A DNA stretch of 14,889 nucleotides from positions 1-14,889 of the forward strand of contig DYRC01000063.1 of assembly GCA_020718925.1 (NCBI GenBank), read 5' to 3'. Of this stretch, positions 6,800 to 13,953 are shown one piece after another. A program made the translations under genes and the position numbers. The notes under the pieces were generated by a model. It was not told where the DNA came from. It worked only from the letters and a program-made list of their open reading frames with translations, and ran no database searches. Source of the DNA: Desulfonema limicola. Its GTDB lineage: Bacteria; Desulfobacterota; Desulfobacteria; Desulfobacterales; DYRC01. Position 1 is the first letter of the stretch. Every line of letters starts with the position of its first letter.

Positions 6800-8451
6800 T
6801 AAGCCTCCTCTATTTTCTCAATATCCGAAAGCGTTGTCGGTAAAAATTTCCCGGCATCAGACGGAAGCATCATACCATGCGCCGCAAGCTGACACCGCAG
6901 CCAATTTGCGCGGGTAACTACGCAGGAGCCGAACAGAAGATTCATGCCCAGCGTAACCACGTTGCGGTTTTCCGGCTTTTCCAAAAATGAGCCTTTTGCC
7001 CATTCATTAAACGCGCCGAGCGCGGGTCCGCACCATATCTGATAATCCATTCTCCTTGAAGGCTCTCCCCGCGTAGCCCAACGCGAAGACTGCCCCAGAT
7101 ATGAGCGGAATACCAGAGCCATTTTGTGTTTGGCATCTTTTTCAGCGCGTACCACCTGTCTCGGATCGCGCTGAGTGAAAAATTTTCTTGTCAGCTCCCA
7201 TTCCTGCTCAAAGCTGCGTTTGAGAATATCGCGCTCAATCATTGCCCGATGCTTTTCAGCAATATCTTCATACCGATCATGTCGGGAATAAAATTCATAC
7301 AGTTTAGCCGCCCGCTGAGGAAACATGGTTCCGCGCCTTAAAACCTGCACTTTGACGCCCATTTCAAACATATCCGCCGCCGGAGCCATCGTAACATCCG
7401 CCTGCTGCGCTTCGGCAAGCATGGTTCGCACCGCTTCGGAAGTTCCGGCTTCAACACATGCCTGATTGATCGATCCGGTCAGAATATATGCCGCACCCAT
7501 TGCAAACGCGGCTGCCGCAGATTCAGGCGTGGCAATTCCTCCGCCCAGCCCTACACAAATCGGTCTGTCATAGCGATATTTGGCAGCAAATTCATCTCTT
7601 AACGCAATGATGGTCGGCAGAAGCGCAATTGCCGGGCGGTTGTCCGTATGTCCCCCGGAATCAGCTTCGGCACTGATCGCATCCGCCATCGGCACCAGTC
7701 TTGCCAATTCAGCTTCCTGTTCTGTAATCAGTTTCTGACTAAGCAATTGCGCCAAGAATTTTTCCGGCGGCGGGGAAAGAAATTTTCGGGCAACTTCTCT
7801 GCGTGAGATTTTTCCGATAATCTTATTCGGAATAATGATTTTTCCCTCATTGTCCCGATAAATGCCTTTAACCCGGAAATACGCTAACGGAAGCGTCAGA
7901 TCCAGATATGCCGAAGCACAGACGCGATTCACGCCGCGCTTGAGATACAAATCGGCAATCGTTTTTTCCAATTCAGGATCATTGGGGCTGTGAATCAGGT
8001 TGAATCCGAAAGCAAGCCCGCCCATTCGGGATTTGAGGCTGTCAATCGCAGATTCGACATCCTGCGGCAAAAGTCCGGCAGAACCGAAAAATCCGATCAT
8101 TCCGGCTTTTCCCATTTCTTCCACCATTTTCACAGACGTAATGCCGTTTGCCATTGCGCCCGCAATGTATGCATATTTCAAGCCATGCGCGGCTTTGAAT
8201 GCAGGATCGCCCATAAATTGAGGCAGCAGCGGCGGAATATAGGCGTATAGCGGATAAGACGGACAATCAGACGGCGGTTCCTTTTCTCCGATAAAAACGC
8301 TTCCCTGATCTGAGACAGCGATTTGTCCGTTCATATTGATAAGATACACCGGACGATTGATCCGTGATATTGCCTGTTTTATTGCCTGATCTCCGGTTTG
8401 CGGGGCATCATCGCCCATCCACCAGCCCTGATGATGAAATAATGAATGCAA
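6799..8451 (-). CDS. pfaD: PfaD-family enoyl reductase (FMN-dependent, PUFA/polyketide type)
   Basis: PfaD proteins are trans-acting enoyl reductases with a nitropropane-dioxygenase-like FMN TIM barrel; they serve polyunsaturated fatty acid and polyketide synthases. The 550-residue length is normal. The typical N-terminal QGWW (8-11) is present, followed by AYIAGAMANGITSVKMVEEM (94-113), FGFNLIHSP (148-156), the catalytic EADSGGHTDNRP (262-272, H268), a phosphate-binding CVGLGGGIATP (299-309), and a C-terminal lid with WCGPALGAFNEW. The start codon is TTG: an in-frame TAA lies two codons upstream, and AAGGA sits about ten bases before it. No pfaA, pfaB, pfaC or acyl carrier protein gene is in the window, so it is an orphan here. 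It is 29 bp after the ferritin-like gene and coupled to the small gene downstream. Confidence 0.93.
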   Translation of the reverse strand: MHSLFHHQGWWMGDDAPQTGDQAIKQAISRINRPVYLINMNGQIAVSDQGSVFIGEKEPPSDCPSYPLYAYIPPLLPQFMGDPAFKAAHGLKYAYIAGAMANGITSVKMVEEMGKAGMIGFFGSAGLLPQDVESAIDSLKSRMGGLAFGFNLIHSPNDPELEKTIADLYLKRGVNRVCASAYLDLTLPLAYFRVKGIYRDNEGKIIIPNKIIGKISRREVARKFLSPPPEKFLAQLLSQKLITEQEAELARLVPMADAISAEADSGGHTDNRPAIALLPTIIALRDEFAAKYRYDRPICVGLGGGIATPESAAAAFAMGAAYILTGSINQACVEAGTSEAVRTMLAEAQQADVTMAPAADMFEMGVKVQVLRRGTMFPQRAAKLYEFYSRHDRYEDIAEKHRAMIERDILKRSFEQEWELTRKFFTQRDPRQVVRAEKDAKHKMALVFRSYLGQSSRWATRGEPSRRMDYQIWCGPALGAFNEWAKGSFLEKPENRNVVTLGMNLLFGSCVVTRANWLRCQLAAHGMMLPSDAGKFLPTTLSDIEKIEEA

Positions 8452-8480
8452 TGTTTATATGTCCTTTCTTAACGGTATTT

Positions 8481-8987
8481 TCAGCCTTCCATGTCAAATT
8501 CTTTGAATCCGAACCAATATCCGCTGTGGCTCAGATAATCCAATTGAATCTGAATCGCTTCGGTGTGCCGATCTTCAATCTCTGAAAAACGGGCAAACAA
8601 AATTTTTGCTTCATCTGACATTTCGCTGACCATTTTTTTGTAAAAATTGCTGGTTTCTACCTCTACTTTTAATGCCTTGCTTAACATCTGCTTTTCACTT
8701 TTGCGATCATCTTTTGCCATGCGATCTTGCAGTTTGTCTAATTCTTTGCGAATATTGTCAAGCGGCGGTACAACGCTTTCCAACCGCTCCACGGTTATCT
8801 GCCCTGTTTTCTGCCATTGCACCAGTTTGACATTTAAATAATCCAGATGAGACTGCTCGTCATTTCCCAGCATCTCAAACATTTTTTTCCCCACCGGATC
8901 AGGCGCTGTCTTGGCAGCCTCTTTGTATAAATCCCGGATATTGGTTTCATACGAAATCGCGGTTTTGATAGCTTCTTCCAGCGTCAT
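8481..8987 (-). CDS. Ferritin-like diiron protein, rubrerythrin-type four-helix bundle
   Basis: This 168-residue cytoplasmic protein has the two-fold pattern of a diiron site. The first half has E14 in ISYETNIRDLY and E44-x2-H47 in NDEQSH. The second half has E111 in VEVETSNFY and E138-x2-H141 in IEDRH. No rubredoxin CxxC domain is present, so it is the bare ferritin-like domain. The end, SGYWFGFKEFDMEG, is typical of rubrerythrin-related proteins in anaerobes. A role in peroxide reduction or iron handling is likely, but the substrate is not shown. Its ATG overlaps the Smr gene stop (ATGA), with GGAGGA just upstream. Confidence 0.87.
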   Translation of the reverse strand: MTLEEAIKTAISYETNIRDLYKEAAKTAPDPVGKKMFEMLGNDEQSHLDYLNVKLVQWQKTGQITVERLESVVPPLDNIRKELDKLQDRMAKDDRKSEKQMLSKALKVEVETSNFYKKMVSEMSDEAKILFARFSEIEDRHTEAIQIQLDYLSHSGYWFGFKEFDMEG

Positions 8988-9697
8988 ATTTCCTCCTTTG
9001 TGTTGTCTGAAATAAGATAGACAATGATAGCGCCGCTTTTAAGTTTGTTTGTTTTTTCCCATTTGAAACTCAGGATCAGCCCCTCTCGTTTCAAGCTGAC
9101 CAACTTTTCTTCCACCACATCGCGCAACACAGCTTTTCCTTCGGAATGCAGCCCTTTTCCGACAATGATACGCACGGTGCGGAGAGCGTCTCTGAGCGAT
9201 TTCCTGACAAATTCATCTGTTTTTATCACAGCCTGTACGCCGGTGTATCCGTGCAGATCAATTTCTTCCATCGGCGGCGGAAACTTTTTCAGGCGTTCCT
9301 GCATGGTCATCGGCTTTTCAATGATTTCTTCTTTTTGGCGCAGTATTTCCTGAAAATTCACTGATTCGCCTGAACTTACGCCGAATAACGCGGCAAGATC
9401 ATCGTTTTTCGGCAAAAGACGCACACCGGATTTGTTGCTCAGGGGCAAAGGTTTCTTTACAGGTTTTTTATCTGACTGCTTGCGTTTTACCGCCCGCCGA
9501 GCATGTTTTTCCTGTTGTGTTTTCCGTGTATTTTCAGCAATATCAACAGGCTTTTCAACAGGCTTGGGGATGGGAGAAAGAACAGGCGTTGCCTGAGAAA
9601 CTGTTTTTTCAGATTGAACAGATATTTCAGGTTGAACGGGTGTTTCAGCCCCTATGCCGAATATTCTGCGAAAAAATTTTAAGATGGCGGATAGCAT
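8984..9697 (-). CDS. Smr-domain protein (MutS2 C-terminal-like nuclease domain)
   Basis: The product is 237 residues. The first 140 are low complexity, rich in Pro, Lys and Gln, and probably disordered. The Smr domain occupies about 142-230, with the LDLHG-type motif as IDLHGY (146-151), the HGKG-type loop as VGKGLHS (179-185), and a closing GAIIVYL (222-228). Smr domains are nicking nucleases for branched DNA or endoribonucleases for mRNA quality control; which applies here cannot be told. It is the first gene of the long minus-strand operon and overlaps the ferritin gene by four bases. No strong Shine-Dalgarno precedes its ATG. Confidence 0.87.
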   Translation of the reverse strand: MLSAILKFFRRIFGIGAETPVQPEISVQSEKTVSQATPVLSPIPKPVEKPVDIAENTRKTQQEKHARRAVKRKQSDKKPVKKPLPLSNKSGVRLLPKNDDLAALFGVSSGESVNFQEILRQKEEIIEKPMTMQERLKKFPPPMEEIDLHGYTGVQAVIKTDEFVRKSLRDALRTVRIIVGKGLHSEGKAVLRDVVEEKLVSLKREGLILSFKWEKTNKLKSGAIIVYLISDNTKEEI

Positions 9698-9731
9698 TGC
9701 TCATACCGATTTCAGACGTTACTTTAAAAAC

Positions 9732-9760
9732 AGTATAACGAAATATGATTAAAAAGAAAA
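9732..9760 (-). promoter_or_regulatory. Candidate promoter of the nine-gene minus-strand operon
   Basis: On the minus strand TATACT (9737-9732) is a near-consensus -10 element. At 17 bases a weak -35, TTTTCT (9760-9755), is present, inside an A/T-rich stretch that could act as an UP-like element. Transcription would begin near 9725, giving a leader of about 27 bases to the Smr ATG. The same bases also hold a -10-like TATAAC on the plus strand. Confidence 0.4.
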
Positions 9761-9880
9761 TTGTTTTTTGTGAAGTTGTGCAGAGACGGCATCTGAAAAG
9801 ACCATTGCTGATTTATAATTTTCAAAGGGTTGAATTTCGGATGATCTTTCCGGAACTGTATCCTGCGGCTCATAAGTTCA

Positions 9881-9919
9881 CCCTTCCGGTATTGATTCGG
9901 GAAGGGGGGAAATTTTTTT
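9881..9919 (+). terminator. Candidate intrinsic terminator (plus strand)
   Basis: CCCTTCC (9881-9887) pairs with GGAAGGG (9900-9906) around a 12-base loop, and seven T follow at 9913-9919 after six bases. The T-run is on the plus strand only, although no established plus-strand gene ends here. It implies a short transcript from the divergent region. Confidence 0.45.
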
Positions 9920-9947
9920 AAGCCTTTTCTGCTAATGTTTTTTTCTC

Positions 9948-9976
9948 TTTACCTGACGCCCATTTATTGCTATAAA
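9948..9976 (+). promoter_or_regulatory. Candidate promoter of the 58-residue membrane protein gene
   Basis: TTTACC (9948-9953), a 17-base spacer and TATAAA (9971-9976) form a good sigma70-type promoter. The predicted start near 9983 leaves a leader of about 38 bases before the ATG at 10021, with GGGAG seven to twelve bases upstream of it. It lies downstream of the 9881-9919 terminator. Confidence 0.45.
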
Positions 9977-10020
9977 GTTCTGTATATTGCATATTATCCG
10001 AAATATCAGGGAGAAATATC

Positions 10021-10197
10021 ATGGAACACAGTAAGGTCGCTGACATCAGCACAACATTGGGCAGATTGGTGGTTTGCGGCGTACCGGCAGTTATCGGCGG
10101 CGGCATTGTTTATGCGCTTTTTCACGATAGCTACACCGCCGTTACGATTTATGAAATCCTTCTGGTAATGACCGCAGGCGCGTTTATTGCCCGATAA
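10021..10197 (+). CDS. Small membrane protein of unknown function (58 aa)
   Basis: The frame encodes MEHSKVADISTTLGRLVVCG and continues through a glycine-rich hydrophobic segment (about residues 16-34) and a second one (about 44-57), ending in GAFIAR. Two short membrane passes with a hydrophilic turn (FHDSYTAV) are likely. No family is recognised. CAGGGAG lies just upstream of the ATG, a promoter precedes it, and a strong terminator follows 20 bases after the stop, so it looks like a complete single-gene unit. Codon use (GCG, GGC, CTG) resembles neighbouring genes. It stands 76 bp before gyrA; a functional link is not evident. Confidence 0.6.
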   Translation: MEHSKVADISTTLGRLVVCGVPAVIGGGIVYALFHDSYTAVTIYEILLVMTAGAFIAR

Positions 10198-10217
10198 CGT
10201 CCACCGCCTCAGATTCC

Positions 10218-10263
10218 CCGGCATGTCTGTAAGTATTTTTTAAACAGGCGTGCCGGACTTTTT
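10218..10263 (+). terminator. Strong hairpin with U-run abutting the gyrA ribosome-binding site (terminator or attenuator)
   Basis: CCGGCATGTCTGT (10218-10230) pairs over all 13 bases with ACAGGCGTGCCGG (10244-10256), counting two G-U pairs, around a 13-base loop. TTTTT follows at 10259-10263, and the gyrA Shine-Dalgarno AGGAG starts at the next base (10264). It can terminate the mini-protein transcript. Because it lies directly before gyrA it may also act as an attenuator, or be part of the gyrA leader. Confidence 0.65.
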
Positions 10264-10273
10264 AGGAGTATCT

Positions 10274-13200
10274 ATGATAACAGATGAAAAAACGCCTGAG
10301 ATCAGCATTGAAAGCGAGATGAAAAAGTCCTATCTGGATTACGCCATGAGCGTCATTATCGGCAGAGCCTTGCCGGATGTCAGAGACGGACTCAAGCCGG
10401 TTCATCGCCGGGTCTTGTTTGCCATGCAGGATCTCAGAAATGATTTTAACAAGCCTTATAAAAAATCCGCGCGTATTGTTGGGGATTGCTTTGTCAAAGG
10501 GACATTGGTGCATACGGAGAGCGGCTTATCTCCGATTGAAGAGATAGAAATCGGTCAGGAAGTTCTGCTGCCGGATGGTTCTTTGAGCCTTGTGAATCAG
10601 GTATTTCATAATAAGCTTTCAGAAATTGTCCGGGTGAAGATGTCTGACGGATATACGTTTGAAGTAACACCGGGGCAGTTATTCCGGGTTTTAAATGATG
10701 ATCTCACAATAGGCTGGGAAAAAGCTGAAAACCTTGAAGGCAGGACGGTTCTTGTCTCAAATCACCGTGTCTTGGGTGATCCGGCACCGCATCCCGAACC
10801 TGATAAATCAGCACTTGCCTACATTGTCGGGCTTGAAACCTCTGAGAGCAAGCAGGTTCCTAAATGGATTTTGCAGGACAGGCGATTGTTTGCGCCGTTT
10901 TTAGCCGGATTTTCAGACGGAGACGGTTATTTCAGATTCAAGGACTCGAAAAGAGAAGTTATATTGACCTCTGCATCACGTCTGTTGCTGGTTCAGATTC
11001 AGGCTATGCTGGCAGACAGCGGAATTCATTGCACGCTGACTTGTGAAGATTTTAAAGATAAAGCTTATGGCGAAGGACATCTCAACCGATATAATTTGTG
11101 GATAGCCGGAGAACAGGCTTCCCTTTTCTGTTCTCTGATAAAAAATTTTCTTAAAATTGAAAAAAAACGCCGCAGCGCCACAGATATATCGCAATGGAGT
11201 AAAAGGACTCTGAGCTGCTCTTATGAATGTGTGCCGGGTCGTACGATTTTTGAAGAATTGTCAGAACGTCATCTGGGCAGCGGCTGGTATCAGGATAAAA
11301 ACGGCAGAAAATTCAGAGCCGGAATCAAATATCCGGGCGGCTCAAAAATAAGATATGAAAAAAATCTTGTTGAAAAAGATATTTCATATCGCCAGATTCA
11401 GGAATGGGGGATTCTTGCCAAACTTGAACGGATAGGATCGGACATTGCGCCGAGACTTAAACATCTGATAGACACTTACTGTCTTGTTCAGGTAGAATCT
11501 GTTGAAAAAACAGATGAACGCATAGATACCTACGATATTCGGATTGACAGCCCTGAGCATGAATTTATGGTTCACGGTGTTGCTGTTCACAATTGTATCG
11601 GTAAATATCATCCTCATGGCGATACGGCGGTTTATGATACGATTGTACGCATGGCACAGAATTTTTCTCTCCGATATCCGCTGGTGGACGGGCAGGGAAA
11701 TTTCGGCTCAATTGACGGCGACAGCCCGGCGGCTATGCGTTACACTGAAATCCGCATGTCAAAAATCGCTCATCAGATGTTGGAAGATTTGGATAAAGAT
11801 ACGGTGGATTTTGTCCCCAACTATGACGAATCTCTCAGCGAACCCTCAGTACTTCCGGCAAAAATTCCCGACCTGCTGATTAACGGATCTTCAGGCATTG
11901 CTGTCGGTATGGCTACCAATATTCCGCCGCATAATCTGTCAGAAACCGTTGATGCACTTATCGCCCTGATTGATAATCCGGATCTGGATTGGCAACAACT
12001 TGCCAAAATCATACCGGGTCCTGATTTTCCGACCGCAGGCATTATTTACGGAACCGGCGGAATTTATGAGGCATACAGCACCGGACGGGGCATCATCAAA
12101 ATACGCGCCCGCGCAATGGTTGAGGAAGACAAAAAAACCGGCATGGAAACCATTGTGGTTACAGAACTGCCGTATCAGGTCAACAAAGCCCGGCTCATTG
12201 AAAAAATTGCAGAACTGATGAAGGAAAAGCAATTGGATGGCGTCCGATATGTCCGGGATGAATCAGACCGTGACGGAATGCGGATCGCTGTTGCCCTGAA
12301 AAAAGATCAGGTGGCAGAAGTCGTTCTGAATCAGTTGTATAAGCATACGCAGATGGAAAACAGCTTCGGCATTATTTTTCTTGCCATTGTCAATAACCGC
12401 CCCCGTCTGCTGACGCTCAAAGAAATTCTGGAATATTTTATCCGGCATCGCAAAGACATCATCACCCGGCGAACCCGTTATGATCTGAGAAAAGCCGAAG
12501 AACGGGCGCATATTCTGGAAGGCTTGAAGATTGCTCTGGAAAATCTGGATAATGTCGTAGCCCTGATTCGGGCATCGAAAACCGCTCAGGATGCCAAAAT
12601 TCAATTGGGTGAGCAGTTCAATCTCACCGTCATCCAGTCTCAGGCAATTCTGGAGATGCGCCTGCAAAGATTGACCGGGCTTGAGCAGGAAAAGATTTTG
12701 GAAGAATATCAGACAACTTTGAAAGATATTGCATGGTTCAAAGAAATTCTCTCGGATGAACAGGTCGTTCTCAGAATTATCAAAGATGAACTGACAGAAA
12801 TCCGGTCAGCTTTCGGGGACAACCGCCGCACAGAGATTGTCGAATCTACCAAAGAACTGACCATCGCAGACATGATTGTTGAAGAAGATATGGTGGTTAC
12901 GATCTCCAAAGACGGATATATCAAGCGAAATCCCATTACGCTGTATCAGAGCCAGCGCAGAGGCGGCAAAGGCAAGATGGCAATGGGAACCAAAGAAGAA
13001 GATTTTGTGGAGCGTCTGTTTATTGCCTCAACACATCACACCTTTTTGTTTTTCACCAACAAAGGCAAGGTGTATTGGTGCAAAGTTTATGACATTCCGC
13101 AAGCCAGCCGCACCAGCCGGGGCAAGGCAATTGTGAATCTTCTGAATTTTGAGGACGGAGAGCGGCTGACTACCGTGCTTGCGGTTCCTGCGTTTGCGCC

Positions 13201-13861
13201 GGGGCATCATATTATTATGGCAACCCGAAGCGGCATTATCAAAAAAACAGAGCTGATGGCATACAGCCGCCCCCGATCCGGCGGAATTATCGCTATCAAT
13301 CTGACCGAAAATGATGAACTGATTGCCGCGCGAATCACAGACGGCACCATGAATGTGTTTTTAGGCTCCTCAACAGGCAAAGCGATCCGCTTTCACGAGT
13401 CTGATGTGCGCCCCACGGGACGGGCGGCTCAGGGCGTGAAAGGCATGAATATTGACGATGATGATTATATCGTGGCAATGGAAGTGTTAAGTCATGGGCA
13501 GACGTTATTTGCCGCAACGGAAAACGGCTTCGGCAAGCGCACGTCAATTGACGAATATCCGGTTCAGAGACGCGGCGGCAAGGGCGTAATTACCATCAAA
13601 ACCACGCAGCGCAACGGAAAAGTTGTCGTGATTGTTCTGGTGGAAGAAGATGATGATCTGATGCTGATGACCGATTCCGGCAAGCTTATCCGAATCCCGG
13701 TAAAAGGCGTTTCCGTCATCAGCCGCAATACTCAGGGCGTCAAGCTTATGAATCGGGAAGCCAATGAACGCATTATCGGCGCAGTACGGCTGGCTGAAAA
13801 AGAAGAAGAGGGTGAAACTGTTGAGGAGGTGCCGGATGGACTGGGGCTTGAGTTGCAATAA
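10274..13861 (+). CDS. gyrA: DNA gyrase subunit A, intein-containing precursor
   Basis: GyrA breaks and rejoins DNA in the A2B2 gyrase that introduces negative supercoils. The 1195-residue precursor contains a 369-residue intein after residue 71; the spliced product is 826 residues, normal for GyrA. Visible landmarks are the N-terminal DYAMSVIIGRALPDVRDGLK, the QRDR GKYHPHGDTAVYD (Thr at the E. coli Ser83 position, Asp kept at 87), and the catalytic Tyr in AMRYTEIR (codon 11741-11743, mature residue 121). The C-terminal wrapping domain has the GyrA box QRRGGKG (12953-12973) and a second identical box at 13565-13585, then an acidic tail. The start is ATG 10274, with AGGAG five bases upstream. 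An in-frame GTG at 10250 lies inside the leader hairpin and has no ribosome site. No gyrB is in the window. Confidence 0.96.
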   Translation: MITDEKTPEISIESEMKKSYLDYAMSVIIGRALPDVRDGLKPVHRRVLFAMQDLRNDFNKPYKKSARIVGDCFVKGTLVHTESGLSPIEEIEIGQEVLLPDGSLSLVNQVFHNKLSEIVRVKMSDGYTFEVTPGQLFRVLNDDLTIGWEKAENLEGRTVLVSNHRVLGDPAPHPEPDKSALAYIVGLETSESKQVPKWILQDRRLFAPFLAGFSDGDGYFRFKDSKREVILTSASRLLLVQIQAMLADSGIHCTLTCEDFKDKAYGEGHLNRYNLWIAGEQASLFCSLIKNFLKIEKKRRSATDISQWSKRTLSCSYECVPGRTIFEELSERHLGSGWYQDKNGRKFRAGIKYPGGSKIRYEKNLVEKDISYRQIQEWGILAKLERIGSDIAPRLKHLIDTYCLVQVESVEKTDERIDTYDIRIDSPEHEFMVHGVAVHNCIGKYHPHGDTAVYDTIVRMAQNFSLRYPLVDGQGNFGSIDGDSPAAMRYTEIRMSKIAHQMLEDLDKDTVDFVPNYDESLSEPSVLPAKIPDLLINGSSGIAVGMATNIPPHNLSETVDALIALIDNPDLDWQQLAKIIPGPDFPTAGIIYGTGGIYEAYSTGRGIIKIRARAMVEEDKKTGMETIVVTELPYQVNKARLIEKIAELMKEKQLDGVRYVRDESDRDGMRIAVALKKDQVAEVVLNQLYKHTQMENSFGIIFLAIVNNRPRLLTLKEILEYFIRHRKDIITRRTRYDLRKAEERAHILEGLKIALENLDNVVALIRASKTAQDAKIQLGEQFNLTVIQSQAILEMRLQRLTGLEQEKILEEYQTTLKDIAWFKEILSDEQVVLRIIKDELTEIRSAFGDNRRTEIVESTKELTIADMIVEEDMVVTISKDGYIKRNPITLYQSQRRGGKGKMAMGTKEEDFVERLFIASTHHTFLFFTNKGKVYWCKVYDIPQASRTSRGKAIVNLLNFEDGERLTTVLAVPAFAPGHHIIMATRSGIIKKTELMAYSRPRSGGIIAINLTENDELIAARITDGTMNVFLGSSTGKAIRFHESDVRPTGRAAQGVKGMNIDDDDYIVAMEVLSHGQTLFAATENGFGKRTSIDEYPVQRRGGKGVITIKTTQRNGKVVVIVLVEEDDDLMLMTDSGKLIRIPVKGVSVISRNTQGVKLMNREANERIIGAVRLAEKEEEGETVEEVPDGLGLELQ
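10487..11593 (+). mobile_element. Intein in GyrA (369 aa) with a degenerate LAGLIDADG homing endonuclease
   Basis: The insertion falls between ARIVGD and the Cys of CIGKYHPHGD, and removing it restores a perfect GyrA sequence. Splicing motifs: block A CFVKGTLVHT (1-10) with Cys1; block B VTPGQLF (60-66), where the usual His of TxxH is Gln64; block F YDIRIDSPEHEFMVHG (349-364); block G VAVHN (365-369) with His368, Asn369 and a Cys+1 extein nucleophile. The endonuclease shows KQVPKWIL (122-129) and FLAGFSDGDGYF (138-149), a clear LAGLIDADG motif. The first motif is only LAYIVGLETSE (110-120), which runs straight into KQVPKWIL without the usual intervening domain. It should be splicing-competent but probably not able to home. 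A further region (about 245-340) belongs to no splicing block I recognise. Confidence 0.93.
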
Positions 13862-13904
13862 TCTGATCCTGCAAGACCTTCCCTGATTGAGTAAGAAATC
13901 AACT

Positions 13905-13941
13905 TCACCGCCCCCTTCTCTGAAAGGAACGGGGGCGATGA
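13905..13941. terminator. Hairpin between convergent gyrA and CBS-domain gene
   Basis: CGCCCCC (13909-13915) pairs with GGGGGCG (13931-13937), extended by TCA/TGA outside one mismatch. No long T-run follows on either strand, so it is a weak intrinsic terminator at best. Its location, 44 bp after the gyrA stop and 13 bp from the CBS gene stop, fits a shared bidirectional terminator. Confidence 0.45.
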
Positions 13942-13953
13942 AATTGTCCGATG

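Larger units (their letters stand above)
9711..9921 (+). other. Candidate short transcription unit: small RNA or 58-codon ORF (9745-9921)
   Basis: This lies in the gap of about 320 bp between the Smr gene and the mini-protein gene at 10021. TTCAGA (9711-9716) and TATAAC (9734-9739), 17 bases apart, would start a transcript near 9746. A hairpin with a T-run ends it at about 9919. An open frame from ATG 9745 to TAA 9921 encodes 58 residues starting MIKKKIVFCEVVQRRHLKR and ending VLIREGGKFF. It is basic, not membrane-like, and matches no family I know. There is no Shine-Dalgarno, and its stop codon is formed by the terminator T-run. It could be a leaderless mini-protein or a non-coding RNA of about 175 bases with a chance frame. 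Confidence 0.3.

Noticed and set aside
9918..10106. 62-codon minus-strand frame opposite the mini-protein
   Set aside because: No ribosome site, Pro/Thr-rich start, and it overlaps a better supported plus-strand gene and its promoter.
10250..10273. GTG start for gyrA eight codons upstream of the ATG
   Set aside because: It lies inside the stem of the leader hairpin, lacks a ribosome-binding site, and the extra residues are not GyrA-like; ATG 10274 has AGGAG at the right distance.
11741..11743. Intein insertion at the catalytic tyrosine as in mycobacteria
   Set aside because: The AMRYTEIR segment is continuous; the only insertion is at the earlier site.
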